Program-made: the position numbers and the translations under genes | Notes under the pieces: generated by a model | What the model saw: only the letters and a program-made list of their open reading frames with translations | What the model was told of the DNA's origin: nothing | Database searches by the model: none | In this document: positions 23,440 to 34,200 of the stretch, piece by piece | Numbering within the stretch: position 1 is the stretch's first letter | How the letters are laid out: each line of letters opens with the position of its first letter | NCBI GenBank assembly: GCA_029449245.1 | Contig: JANATF010000019.1 | Coordinates: 372,001-436,000 of the forward strand | Direction of reading: 5' to 3' | DNA: 64,000 bases | DNA from: Mortierella alpina | Taxonomy: Eukaryota > Mortierellomycota > Mortierellomycetes > Mortierellales > Mortierellaceae

Positions 23440-26400
23440 TTACTCGAGGTCGACAGGGTCGTCTACCGAGAGGGCTTCCTGGTCCTGCAGCACCCACATG
23501 TCCCCAAAGGAGATGGTATCGTCAGACACCACAATGTGGGGCGGGTGGTGCCATTCAGCCTTGAAGACTTTGTAGTGGTGATCTGGGTCCGGAGGTTCTC
23601 GTGGTTGTCGGGCGCCAGTTCTGGGCACTCGCTCCCGTTCACGCTGATCCTTGTGTAGTGCTCGGACGAGTTCAAGCCGACCGCGGGACTGGAAAGCGGT
23701 GAGGGCCATCCATGATAGTTGGTTGGGCCTCAGAGGCTCACCGTCCCCTAACTTGCAGTAAGTACGGTAGATGGCATGCGTTACGACCGAGTGGAGATGG
23801 ATTACGATAGTGGGCAGTGCAGTGGTTGCTGGCCAACAGAGGATCAACTGAAGACCGTCGTCACTTAGCTGCTGCTGTGGCAGCAACTGCTGCAGCCATC
23901 GTAGGGCCTGTGTCCAGAGTACCAGGACCGACGGGCACGAGTGAAAGGCGTGGCGACGGGTCTCAAAGGGTGGGTCGAGGTCGGGATCGGCTATCTTGCA
24001 TCTCCTACAACCAGGTGAGGGTGAGTCTTCGTATCCAAAGTTGCTCTTGATACCGTGGGTGTATATCTTGCGGTGAGCAATGAGGTACAGAAAGTCCTTC
24101 TCATTGGTGCGACGTTGACGGCAGTGGAGGCGAGAGAAAAAGACTGTCCACTGGGCATCGGGTAGTGAGATCTCGGCTGCCTTCTGTGCTTCAGCGATGT
24201 CCTTGGGTGTTGGGACTGGGTCAATGGTGGGGTCATGTGTAGCCGCCATCGCGCGCGCTGTCCTCAAGTCCAGTTCGACCCTGGCTGCTGTGTCTGGCGT
24301 GATATCACGGAGGGGTAGGTTGGCAAAGATGGGCGCCTGGAGGGAGAGCTTTGAGGGTCGAGGTCTCGCCTTGTGAGCCTCAAGCGCCTTCTCATCCAGG
24401 TACTGCCGAGCCGTCCTGACCGTGAACTCAGATATAAGGTATTTGTCGCCGTATTTAGTGTGGCCGCCAATCTTCGAGTCCGCGTTCTTTTTTTGAGCAA
24501 GTGAGACCGCTTCCATGGGAGATATGTCCTTGACGTCCAGTTTGGCGAAGGCTGTGGTGGCCTGTGCTGTAGTCGAGGAGTGCATGGGGCCACCCACGAT
24601 GGCCTGCTGTATAGTGGGAGTCGCAAGAAAGGATTCAGTAGCATCAACGTCATTGAGGCCATAGCATCCTTGGGCCGACAACGTAAAGAGCCGTCTCCAG
24701 CGGGTGCGTTGAGTTCTCCATCGCGCTAACCATTTCGCCTTCAGGGCCTGGCATTGAGTCTCAGGGTTGATGAGGCCCCAGCCCCCGTCTTTCCGAGGCA
24801 GGCGGTACCATGACAACGAGACCCTAGCTGGTTTGTCGTGCCAGAGGAGGGCCTTTGTGATGGTGTCAACTGCCTTGAAAAACTTTTTGCTGAACGTATA
24901 AAAGGGGGCAACGTGCCAGAGTTTGGATAACAGATATGTGTTGGCGGCCGTGACCCGCCCAGCGAACGACAGGCGCCTCCTGTGCCACGCTTGGACTGTG
25001 GACTTGAGGTCCTCCAGAATGGCCTTTTCGATGGGCACCATAAGACGCCCTGAGGGTTGTATGATGACCCCCAGGTGGGTGAACGGGTCCTCGAATGGTT
25101 TGACTGTAAAGGACGGGAAGACAATGGTTGTCGTCGCCCCCCTAGTGAGTGGTATTACCTCCGTTTTGTCCTGGTTGACCTTGGCGCCGGATGCCTTCTC
25201 GTGAAGTTCGATCGCTCGCAGTGCGTGCTGCTCGTCTCCAGGCTGGATAAACAAATTGGTGTCATCGGCAAAGGCTGCGACTTTGAAGCCCATGTCCTCG
25301 ACTCTAATGCCACTCGCGTGCCTGTGGTAGTACAGGAGGAAGGGCTCCAGGACAAAATTGAATAAGATTGGTGCAAGAGGGTCTCCTTGCCGGAGACCTC
25401 GTTCGACTGGGTAGGGGGCTGATTGTCGGCCATTGATGAGGAGTCTGGCTGTCAGATTGGTGTAGCAGCATCTGATCCAATTGCGCATCCTGGCTCCGAA
25501 TCCAAATGTCACCAACACCCTGGAGAGGTACCCCCACTCCACTCTATCGTACGCCTTCTCCTGGTCCAGTGAGAGGATCGCGTAATCACCGTGGGATCCG
25601 TCGTTGACGTACTGTGACAGGAGCTCGATAAGCATAACATTATCATGGCCCTGTCTACCTGGGATAAAGCCTGTCTGCCACGGTTTGATGACCGTTTTGG
25701 CGACTGGGTTGATCCTGTTCGTCAAAGCCTTTGTGAAGATCTTGTAGTCAGTCTGTGTGAGTGAGATCGGTCGGTAGTTTTTCATCTCCTCCTTGCAGGC
25801 TTTTTTGTGGATCAGAGTTGTGAGGGCGATCCCGTGCGAGGTTGGATGTGCGCCGTCAGTGTCCGTGATCGAGTTGAACATCTCCAGAAGGATAGGGGCA
25901 ACGTCATGTTTGAAAGTTTTGTAAAATTCATAAGGGAGGCCGTCCGATCCTGGTGAAGAGCGAAGGTCCATAGAGTCGATTGATTTTTTAATCTCCTGCA
26001 ATGTCAGATCTTCATCCAGGATGGCACTGCAGTCCGGTAGGATCTTCCTCTCCACGCACTCCAGGAGCGTGTCCTGTGCGGTGGTATCCGTTGGTTGAGA
26101 CGCGTATAGTTGAGTGTAAAACTGGCGAGCAATCGAGTCCATCTCCTCCGGGACTTGGGTGCTGACTCCTGAACTAGACTTTAGTGCTTTGATGTCCTTC
26201 CTCTGGCGCTCTCGCTTGAGGTTGTCGGTAAAGAAGGGTGAGGCCTTCTCGCCTTCCTCCAGCCAACGGACCTTGGCCAAAGTAGCCGTGTGTTGCATCG
26301 CGTCAGCCTCCAGGCGTTCTAGTTCAGCAAGAGCATCCAGACGATGACAAAGGGCTTCAGACGAGTTCGGGTTTTGGTTGAGGAGTATGTCTGCCTCCTT

Positions 26401-27441
26401 CAGAGTCTTCTGGAGGAGGACACGCTTTCTCGTGGCAGTAGAGCGTTGTTTGTTGCGAAACTGTTGACCCAGCAGTAGGAACTTATCTTTGCACTCGTCC
26501 CAAAAGTGGCCCGGTGAGGGGTATAATTCAGGGCGAGTGGTCCTAGTTTGCTGGCATTTTTCCAAGGTTTGGCGGATCTGAGCGCGGAAGCTCTGGTCAG
26601 AGAGGATCCGAATGTCAAGAGACGGGGCGGCCTTGGGTTTGCGGGGTCGTGTAGTCGAGTTAATCACCGCGGAGACCAGTCTGTGGTCCGAGTTGACAAA
26701 CGGAGCCGAGGAGACCTGGTAGTAAGCTACCCTATCCCGGAGAGGGGAGGAAACAGTGATATAATCGATGCGCGACATACGAAGGCTGTTGTTTCGTCTG
26801 TACTCATGAGTGAAGTGGTTATCAGTCACCTTGCCATTCTCGTCCACAGGTGCCTCCGGAGCGATGTCCACGACGTCAAGGCGGGAAAATGCCTCGCTGA
26901 ATAGGGTCCAGCGTGCGACAGTGCGGAGCCTGCCTGGTGGGTTTTGATCAAGGCGAGGGTTAGCGACCACGTTGAAGTCGCCCAGAATGAGCTTATGGTC
27001 GTAGTTGTTGAGGGCGGTGTATGGTAGTTGTTGGAGGAAGGTCTCGGGCGTGAGGTTGTCTTGACTACAACCGTTGTTGGATGGTGCATACACGTTGGCA
27101 ATGCAGAGCTTCTCGTCAAGCTTGTTGTCGCAAACCACCTCGACCGTTAGTAGCCTTCCTTCGAGGTATTGTTGGGGGTTGTGTAGAGAGAGACGGCTGT
27201 TGTTGCAGAGGGTGGCACAGTGTTTGGAGAAGACGATAGGTCCCTTCCATTCCCTTGCCCACTTTGCCTGTCGAGCCGCCTCGTTGTCGTTGGGTCCTGG
27301 GTTCATCACAGTCTCCTGTAGGGCGATAATGTCGTATTGTTTTTGGGTCCTTAGCCAAGAGAAGAAGGATCTCCTCATAGCCTCACGCACGATCGATCGG
27401 ACGTTCAATGTGCATACTCTCAAGTTGTTGTACTCAATCAT
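23440..27441 (-). CDS. ORF2, endonuclease-reverse transcriptase (copy A)
   Basis: Intact 1333-aa replication protein for target-primed reverse transcription. An N-terminal APE-type endonuclease (about residues 8-260) shows LNVRS, LQET (~41), GDFNVV (~154), RIDYI and SDHR (~251). The reverse transcriptase follows with NYRPISL, GLRQGDPLAP and the catalytic FADD (about 724-727). A C-terminal Cys/His motif (C1145, C1148, H1164, H1167, C1169) resembles the zf-RVT domain of LINE proteins. No RNase H domain is seen. Differences from copies B and C include Tyr for Phe in GCYGL and Gln for Lys in AQKKN. The APE plus RT plus zf-RVT layout suggests an L1-like clade. Confidence 0.93.
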   Translation of the reverse strand: MIEYNNLRVCTLNVRSIVREAMRRSFFSWLRTQKQYDIIALQETVMNPGPNDNEAARQAKWAREWKGPIVFSKHCATLCNNSRLSLHNPQQYLEGRLLTVEVVCDNKLDEKLCIANVYAPSNNGCSQDNLTPETFLQQLPYTALNNYDHKLILGDFNVVANPRLDQNPPGRLRTVARWTLFSEAFSRLDVVDIAPEAPVDENGKVTDNHFTHEYRRNNSLRMSRIDYITVSSPLRDRVAYYQVSSAPFVNSDHRLVSAVINSTTRPRKPKAAPSLDIRILSDQSFRAQIRQTLEKCQQTRTTRPELYPSPGHFWDECKDKFLLLGQQFRNKQRSTATRKRVLLQKTLKEADILLNQNPNSSEALCHRLDALAELERLEADAMQHTATLAKVRWLEEGEKASPFFTDNLKRERQRKDIKALKSSSGVSTQVPEEMDSIARQFYTQLYASQPTDTTAQDTLLECVERKILPDCSAILDEDLTLQEIKKSIDSMDLRSSPGSDGLPYEFYKTFKHDVAPILLEMFNSITDTDGAHPTSHGIALTTLIHKKACKEEMKNYRPISLTQTDYKIFTKALTNRINPVAKTVIKPWQTGFIPGRQGHDNVMLIELLSQYVNDGSHGDYAILSLDQEKAYDRVEWGYLSRVLVTFGFGARMRNWIRCCYTNLTARLLINGRQSAPYPVERGLRQGDPLAPILFNFVLEPFLLYYHRHASGIRVEDMGFKVAAFADDTNLFIQPGDEQHALRAIELHEKASGAKVNQDKTEVIPLTRGATTTIVFPSFTVKPFEDPFTHLGVIIQPSGRLMVPIEKAILEDLKSTVQAWHRRRLSFAGRVTAANTYLLSKLWHVAPFYTFSKKFFKAVDTITKALLWHDKPARVSLSWYRLPRKDGGWGLINPETQCQALKAKWLARWRTQRTRWRRLFTLSAQGCYGLNDVDATESFLATPTIQQAIVGGPMHSSTTAQATTAFAKLDVKDISPMEAVSLAQKKNADSKIGGHTKYGDKYLISEFTVRTARQYLDEKALEAHKARPRPSKLSLQAPIFANLPLRDITPDTAARVELDLRTARAMAATHDPTIDPVPTPKDIAEAQKAAEISLPDAQWTVFFSRLHCRQRRTNEKDFLYLIAHRKIYTHGIKSNFGYEDSPSPGCRRCKIADPDLDPPFETRRHAFHSCPSVLVLWTQALRWLQQLLPQQQLSDDGLQLILCWPATTALPTIVIHLHSVVTHAIYRTYCKLGDGEPLRPNQLSWMALTAFQSRGRLELVRALHKDQRERERVPRTGARQPREPPDPDHHYKVFKAEWHHPPHIVVSDDTISFGDMWVLQDQEALSVDDPVDLE

Positions 27442-27568
27442 TGGGGAACAAGGTAGAGAGGGGAAGAAGAAAGAAGGGGAGGGGGGGCGAGGCGCTCAAG
27501 AGAGATGTGAGTGTACAATGTCTGGGTATTATACACTGAGGGATGTCTCGGCCAGCCCCCCCTGGGAT

Positions 27569-29320
27569 TTACCCTGAAGGCGTGGCGTGGTCAGCGGCCA
27601 CCACAACGGGGATGCCCATGCTATCCACCGTGGGCCCAGAAGCTCTGGTAGAGGCCTTGGCCGAGGACTTCTCCTTGGCCTTACTCTTCTTACCAACCAG
27701 GACGGAGGCCGGGTCAAATATGCCGTCGAGGCCCTTCCTGGCCATGATTTTGGACTCCCGAGAGGCCTTCTTGTCAGCGAGTTTGGCTCGCATGCCGTCC
27801 TGTTTGGTGGTCATATTGACGTCGTCCGTGGATCCTGGTTCCTCGCTAATGATGATCACTGGGATAGGGGTGTCTGGCACTGTGTGTGCAGGGTAGGGCT
27901 CTACAGGATGGTGGAGGGGTGTTTCTGGGGTGTCTGGGGCCGCAGTGGGCATGGCAACATCTTGCTCCGCTGTCTCAGAGGCATCATCTGAGGCCAGGGG
28001 CGTGGGCACCTGGTCTGCCACCGAGGGCGAGACCGAGGTCCCGGAGGTGGGCTCAGGAGCCGGCACCTCAGGCTGGGGCTCTACACAAGTTGAGGGGGCA
28101 GAGGCATGTGCTTCAGTCTCAACTGTGGGTGCAGTCTTCACGAGGGCAGGGGCAGAGACGGGGTCTGAGAGAGAAGGTAAAATGGCAGTGGCACTTTCCT
28201 TGGACTGATTGCGAGGGGCCGACTGCTTCCTGGATGGTCTGGGCGTGTCACTGTCTGATGCCGACGTTGTGACTCCATCCAAGGAAGAGATTGGCGCAAG
28301 CGCCCGGCGTCCCCTCTTCTTACCGCTTTGCTGACTGGGACCAACCACAGTCCAGGTGTCCCCAGAGGGCTTGTTCTTGGCAGCCACAGAGGCTGGTGCC
28401 GCCGTCGTTTTGGGGGTCTCACGAGGAGGTGCCTTAATGTCTGGGAAGGCTCGCGCCATGATGGGATGGTCAACCAAGGGGGCATGGAACAGCTGAAAGT
28501 CTGAGGGGCATGGGCACAGAGCTTTCGTGTGGCCCTCTAGGCCGCAGCGGAAGCAAAAGGGGGGTGAGTTCCAAATGAATAGAACATTGCTCCCTCTGAC
28601 AGGGATGACTCTCGGGATCATGAGATCGCCAGGAGCCCCCTGAGGGATCTCAAGAACAAAGTCAAAGGAGGTCATAAGGGTCCTGGTGCCCTTGTAGTAG
28701 TGATTGTTAATGTGAACGATTTTGCCGTAGTCCCCAAAGATAGAGTCCAAAACCTCTTTTCTGCGATCCATGACGCCCAGATCCATCTGGTCTACACGGA
28801 TGCGGATCCTTGAGCCGAGGGACCAGACCGCCGGGACGATCTCCAATGGTCCTCCTTTGCTCTGGATGACTGTATCGGAGGTGAGGGAGGTGTCGGTTTT
28901 GGGGAGCACAAAGTAACATACTCCAGGGATGTCTGAGTCGATGGCGGGGACATAGGCGAAGGCGGTGAGAATGGCACTGACTACATCCGTCACCATGTGG
29001 CGATCCTTGTCGTAGGGTACTGCAAAAAGGCCATCCAGTTGGTGGCGAGAAAAGGCGACAGAGATGGGTCGGTCCTGCACGACCTCCTCTCGACGCTCTC
29101 TCCCAGCTCGGAGCTGGCCCCATGCTGCTCGCACCTTCTCCTTGGACAGGATGGGACGTGCAGCATCAGCAAACGATTTGGGACTGTTTAAGGCGGGGGT
29201 AGGATCGGATTGTTGTTTGTCTTTTTGCGATGGTTGGTGAGATTCAGGGGAATCCACCTCATTTCGCGCTTTGGGCGCAGCAGAGGTGGGCAGGGGGGAG
29301 GTATTGACTGTCTCTTCCAT
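27569..29320 (-). CDS. ORF1, Gag-like nucleic-acid-binding protein (copy A)
   Basis: Intact 583-aa protein presumed to coat the element RNA. Residues 1-45 are polar and disordered; 49-255 form a folded region (SFADAARPILSKEKVRAAWG onward, then GDYGKIVHINNHYYKG), possibly RRM-like. A single CCHC knuckle lies at 256-269 (CFRCGLEGHTKALC, spacing C-x2-C-x4-H-x4-C). The last ~300 residues are a Pro/Thr/Ser/Glu-rich linker and a short basic C-terminus (KKSKAKEKSSAK). It precedes ORF2 by 127 bp, so ORF2 must be translated by reinitiation or another internal route. Confidence 0.9.
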   Translation of the reverse strand: MEETVNTSPLPTSAAPKARNEVDSPESHQPSQKDKQQSDPTPALNSPKSFADAARPILSKEKVRAAWGQLRAGRERREEVVQDRPISVAFSRHQLDGLFAVPYDKDRHMVTDVVSAILTAFAYVPAIDSDIPGVCYFVLPKTDTSLTSDTVIQSKGGPLEIVPAVWSLGSRIRIRVDQMDLGVMDRRKEVLDSIFGDYGKIVHINNHYYKGTRTLMTSFDFVLEIPQGAPGDLMIPRVIPVRGSNVLFIWNSPPFCFRCGLEGHTKALCPCPSDFQLFHAPLVDHPIMARAFPDIKAPPRETPKTTAAPASVAAKNKPSGDTWTVVGPSQQSGKKRGRRALAPISSLDGVTTSASDSDTPRPSRKQSAPRNQSKESATAILPSLSDPVSAPALVKTAPTVETEAHASAPSTCVEPQPEVPAPEPTSGTSVSPSVADQVPTPLASDDASETAEQDVAMPTAAPDTPETPLHHPVEPYPAHTVPDTPIPVIIISEEPGSTDDVNMTTKQDGMRAKLADKKASRESKIMARKGLDGIFDPASVLVGKKSKAKEKSSAKASTRASGPTVDSMGIPVVVAADHATPSG

Positions 29321-29466
29321 AATGGAAAAGGTGGGGGAGGGTAAGGGGAGTGCGCTGATGCCCGTCGCTCGCGTGGCCGATGTTTTGCTGTGGGGCTGTG
29401 TTTATGGTTTATTCAAAACAAGGGGGCCTCCAGGGTAGGGGTACGAAGGAGGTAAGAGGGAAAGGT

Positions 29467-29490
29467 GCCTTTCCATTGGGCCAGCAGACC
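29467..29490 (-). repeat. 24-bp tRNA-Arg target duplication between copies A and B
   Basis: Identical to the first 24 nt of the tRNA-Arg gene (starts GGTCTGCTGG, ends GGAAAGGC on the minus strand). It contains the box A promoter but not the anticodon arm or box B. Confidence 0.95.
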
Positions 29491-30540
29491 TCACCATATG
29501 ATGAGGTGCTTTATTTTAGGTCGGGACTTTCCCACGGGTGGGGGTGTCCCTCCTGGCAGTGAAAAAAGTTCATATGCTATGTAGGGTGAAAGGTGGAAAC
29601 CTCAAGAAGCCGCAAGTCAAAATGACCCAGACCAAAAACCAGGAAGAACAGCTGGCCCCCGAGCCGCTGCGGTGAGGCAGGGTAGGAACAGACGGAAAAA
29701 TAGAGCGGGTATGTGTTTGTATAGTACAAGCAATCTCAGGGAGCACAGATTGCGGGTGGAGTGTCAGGGAGCACACTCGGGGCCCTCCCGTATGTGGGAG
29801 GGTAGTAAAAAAAAATGGCAAAAAGGTCTGGGTCAGCAGCCCTCAGGGGGGCAGGGCTGCTCTACAGGAGTCAGGGGAGTGATCCTGGTAAGCAGCTGGG
29901 GGCAGGCAGCTGCTCTTCGGCGACAGAGGTGTCGGCCGGGACCCTCATGGTCTGTGGGCACCCACACATCGCCATCGGAGGTGCCAGGTCCGGATGCATA
30001 AGTGTGGGGAGGGTGAGGCCGCTCGGTCTTGAGGCACTTGAGTCAGAGGTCCATGGCCGGCGGGTCTGTGAGTCGTCTGTGGCGGGTCCTATGGGCTCGC
30101 GCTAATGGTAGTTGGTTGTTGTTGTGTGAGTGTGTGTGGGTGTGTGTGGGTGTATAGGGGGGTTGGGTAGAAGAGCTGATGGTGGGAGGACGCTGACGGT
30201 GAAGGGGAGAGAGGATGCAGCTGTAGATGGGACAAGGAGGGGGAGGAGAAAAAAAGAAAGAAAGAAGAAAAAAAAAGAGAAAGTGAATGGAGGACTGTAC
30301 GTCAGAGTGCATGCCCAAAGAGAGAGGAAAAAAAGAAAGAGGATGGCGACGACAAGATCTCCCATTGGTCCACCTTGCCTCTCCATCATCACGCCATTTC
30401 CTCTCCACGCTGACTCCTTCCACGACATTCGAAATGGAGAGCATAAATTCACTCCATTGCGTCCGCCATTCCTTTTCGCCATTCCTTTTCCTCAATTCAC
30501 CATCACCATTGTCCCCAACCACTCCATCACGAAAAACACC

Positions 30541-31185
30541 ATGACCTCCAGAACCATTCTTTCACCCAGTTTGAGGCCCCTCCGCAGGAGGTCCAGCGGT
30601 CTTGACTCGCGCCAGCAGTCACCACTGTTGGAGCCGCTGAGTCCTGCCGGTAGTCCAGCTGGAGAGCGCGATACCACGTTCGTTCAGGACTCGGACGAAG
30701 GTGGGTTCGAGCTCAGTCAGGCCGTTGCCAGTCCGTCGCCAGAGTTGTCGCCCTTGTCCTCTCCCGCTAGTCCAGGTGGCGCCGGTGGGGGGATCACAGG
30801 GCCTCCCACTTATGAGGCCCCTGATCCTGAAGCAGAGCCTAGGGGGCAGGACGTCGGTGTCTTGTGGTTTTGGAAGCTCCAAGGGAACTTGCACACCACG
30901 ATCGAGCGACTCGCGCTGCTCGAGGAGCGGATCTTGCACCACGAGGTGAGCGTTGAGGACAGGGCCGGTCTCCAGCGGATGTGGGACGTGCTTCAGAGTG
31001 ACAAGGTGGGCCTCCAAGAGCGTCTGCAGCAACTAGTGCTGCAGTTGTGTCCTCGGCAAGAGCAGTACGCCGCCATGGTGCAGGAACACGCAGAAGCGGT
31101 TCGGCGGTTGGAAGAGCGAGTCAGAGAGCAGGGCGCTCTGGCCCGGGCGTACTGGTCCAGGCTCGAGGTGTATAACAAGAAGTAG
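30541..31185 (+). CDS. ORF3, antisense accessory protein (copy B)
   Basis: Intact 214-aa frame convergent with ORF2. It differs from copy A by Pro21Leu, Glu84Gly, Gln172Arg and Ala210Val plus one silent change, and matches copy C at all of these. The PPTY motif, coiled-coil half and the AATAAA signals after the stop are conserved. Confidence 0.65.
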   Translation: MTSRTILSPSLRPLRRRSSGLDSRQQSPLLEPLSPAGSPAGERDTTFVQDSDEGGFELSQAVASPSPELSPLSSPASPGGAGGGITGPPTYEAPDPEAEPRGQDVGVLWFWKLQGNLHTTIERLALLEERILHHEVSVEDRAGLQRMWDVLQSDKVGLQERLQQLVLQLCPRQEQYAAMVQEHAEAVRRLEERVREQGALARAYWSRLEVYNKK

Positions 31186-31259
31186 AAAAAATAAAAAATA
31201 AAAATAAAGAGTAGGACGAATCCAAAGAACAAGGGTGAATAGCGACAGAAACCAAGCAG

Positions 31260-34200
31260 TTACTCGAGGTCGACAGGGTCGTCTACCGAGAGGGCTTCCT
31301 GGTCCTGCAGCACCCACATGTCCCCAAAGGAGATGGTATCGTCAGACACCACAATGTGGGGCGGGTGGTGCCATTCAGCCTTGAAGACTTTGTAGTGGTG
31401 ATCTGGGTCCGGAGGTTCTCGTGGTTGTCGGGCGCCAGTTCTGGGCACTCGCTCCCGTTCACGCTGATCCTTGTGTAGTGCTCGGACGAGTTCAAGCCGA
31501 CCGCGGGACTGGAAAGCGGCGAGGGCCATCCATGATAGTTGGTTGGGCCTCAGAGGCTCACCGTCCCCTAACTTGCAGTAAGTACGGTAGATGGCATGCG
31601 TTACGACCGAGTGGAGATGGATGACGATAGTGGGCAGGGCAGTGGTTGCTGGCCAACAGAGAATCAATTGAAGACCATCGTCACTTAGCTGCTGCTGTGG
31701 CAGCAACTGCTGCAGCCATCGTAGGGCCTGTGTCCAGAGTACCAGGACCGACGGGCACGAGTGAAAGGCGTGGCGACGGGTCTCAAAGGGTGGGTCGAGG
31801 TCGGGATCGTCTATCTTGCATCTCCTACAACCAGGTGAGGGTGAGTCTTCGTATCCAAAGTTGCTCTTGATACCGTGGGTGTATATCTTGCGGTGAGCAA
31901 TGAGGTACAGAAAGTCCTTCTCATTGGTGCGACGTTGACGGCAGTGGAGGCGAGAGAAAAAGACTGTCCACTGGGCATCGGGTAGTGAGATCTCGGCTGC
32001 CTTCTGTGCTTCAGCGATGTCCTTGGGTGTTGGGACTGGGTCAATGGTGGGGTCATTTGTAGCCGCCATCGCGCGCGCTGTCCTCAAGTCCAGTTCGACC
32101 CTGGCTGCTGTGTCTGGCGTGATATCACGGAGGGGTAGGTTGGCAAAGATGGGCGCCTGGAGGGAGAGCTTTGAGGGTCGAGGTCTCGCCTTGTGAGCCT
32201 CAAGCGCCTTCTCATCCAGGTACTGCCGAGCCGTCCTGACCGTGAACTCAGATATAAGGTATTTGTCGCCGTATTTAGTGTGGCCGCCAATCTTCGAGTC
32301 CGCGTTCTTTTTTTTAGCAAGTGAGACCGCTTCCATGGGAGATATGTCCTTGACGTCCAGTTTGGCGAAGGCTGTGGTGGCCTGTGCTGTAGTCGAGGAG
32401 TGCATGGGGCCACCCACGATGGCCTGCTGTATAGTGGGAGTCGCAAGAAAGGATTCAGTAGCATCAACGTCATTGAGGCCAAAGCATCCTTGGGCCGACA
32501 ACGTAAAGAGCCGTCTCCAGCGGGTGCGTTGAGTTCTCCATCGCGCTAACCATTTCGCCTTCAGGGCCTGGCATTGAGTCTCAGGGTTGATGAGGCCCCA
32601 GCCCCCGTCTTTCCGAGGCAGGCGGTACCATGACAACGAGACCCTAGCTGGTTTGTCGTGCCAGAGGAGGGCCTTTGTGATGGTGTCAACTGCCTTGAAA
32701 AACTTTTTGCTGAACGTATAAAAGGGGGCAACGTGCCAGAGTTTGGATAACAGATATGTGTTGGCGGCCGTGACCCGCCCAGCGAACGACAGGCGCCTCC
32801 TGTGCCACGCTTGGACTGTGGACTTGAGGTCCTCCAGAATGGCCTTTTCGATGGGCACCATAAGACGCCCTGAGGGTTGTATGATGACCCCCAGGTGGGT
32901 GAACGGGTCCTCGAATGGTTTGACTGTAAAGGACGGGAAGACAATGGTTGTCGTCGCCCCCCTAGTGAGTGGTATTACCTCCGTTTTGTCCTGGTTGACC
33001 TTGGCGCCGGATGCCTTCTCGTGAAGTTCGATCGCTCGCAGTGCGTGCTGCTCGTCTCCAGGCTGGATAAACAAATTGGTGTCATCGGCAAAGGCTGCGA
33101 CTTTGAAGCCCATGTCCTCGACTCTAATGCCACTCGCGTGCCTGTGGTAGTACAGGAGGAAGGGCTCCAGGACAAAATTGAATAAGATTGGTGCAAGAGG
33201 GTCTCCTTGCCGGAGACCTCGTTCGACTGGGTAGGGAGCTGATTGTCGGCCATTGATGAGGAGTCTGGCTGTCAGATTGGTGTAGCAGCATCGGATCCAA
33301 TTGCGCATCCTGGCTCCGAATCCAAATGTCACCAACACCCTGGAGAGGTACCCCCACTCCACTCTATCGTACGCCTTCTCCTGGTCCAGTGAGAGGATCG
33401 CGTAATCACCGTGGGATCCGTCGTTGACGTACTGTGACAGAAGCTCGATAAGCATAACATTATCATGGCCCTGTCTACCTGGGATGAAGCCTGTCTGCCA
33501 CGGTTTGATGACCGTTTTGGCGACTGGGTTGATCCTGTTCGTCAAAGCCTTTGTGAAGATCTTGTAGTCAGTCTGTGTGAGTGAGATCGGTCGGTAGTTT
33601 TTCATCTCCTCCTTGCAGGCTTTTTTGTGGATCAGAGTTGTGAGGGCGATCCCGTGCGAGGTTGGATGTGCGCCGTCAGTGTCCGTGATCGAGTTGAACA
33701 TCTCCAGAAGGATAGGGGCAACGTCATGTTTGAAAGTTTTGTAAAATTCATAGGGGAGGCCGTCCGATCCTGGTGAAGAGCGAAGGTCCATAGAGTCGAT
33801 TGATTTTTTAATCTCCTGCAATGTCAGATCTTCATCCAGGATGGCACTGCAGTCCGGTAGGATCTTCCTCTCCACGCACTCCAGGAGCGTGTCTTGTGCG
33901 GTGGTATCCGTTGGTTGAGACGCGTATAGTTGGGTGTAAAACTGGCGAGCAATCGAGTCCATCTCCTCCGGGACTTGGGTGCTGACTCCTGAACTAGACT
34001 TTAGTGCTTTGATGTCCTTCCTCTGGCGCTCTCGCTTGAGGTTGTCGGTAAAGAAGGGTGAGGCCTTCTCGCCTTCCTCCAGCCAACGGACCTTGGCCAA
34101 AGTAGCCGTGTGTTGCATCGCGTCAGCCTCCAGGCGTTCTAGTTCAGCAAGAGCATCCAGACGATGACAAAGGGCTTCAGACGAGTTCGGGTTTTGGTTG

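Larger units (their letters stand above)
21677..29466 (-). mobile_element. Full-length tRNA-targeted non-LTR retrotransposon, copy A
   Basis: A 7790-bp unit whose 5' end is at 29466 and 3' end at 21677. Order along the element: short leader, ORF1, 127-bp gap, ORF2, 74-bp gap, ORF3 on the opposite strand, then about 1 kb of noncoding 3' region ending in CATCATATGGTGA without a poly(A) tail. The 3' end touches position +1 of the intact tRNA-Arg gene; the 5' end touches a 24-nt copy of the start of that gene. All three ORFs are open, so this is the best candidate for an active copy in array 1 and, being nearest to the tRNA, probably the youngest there. Confidence 0.95.

Noticed and set aside
29467-29490. 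24-bp repeats as attachment sites or LTRs of an integrase-based element
   Set aside because: There is no integrase, recombinase or LTR; the element has endonuclease and reverse transcriptase, and 5'-truncated copies keep intact 3' ends, all typical of target-primed reverse transcription.
30130-31185. 351-aa version of ORF3 starting at 30130
   Set aside because: The extra N-terminus is low-complexity (Gly/Arg/Lys-rich, GT-repeat derived), is shorter in copy A and lies over the probable promoter; ATG 30541 is preferred.
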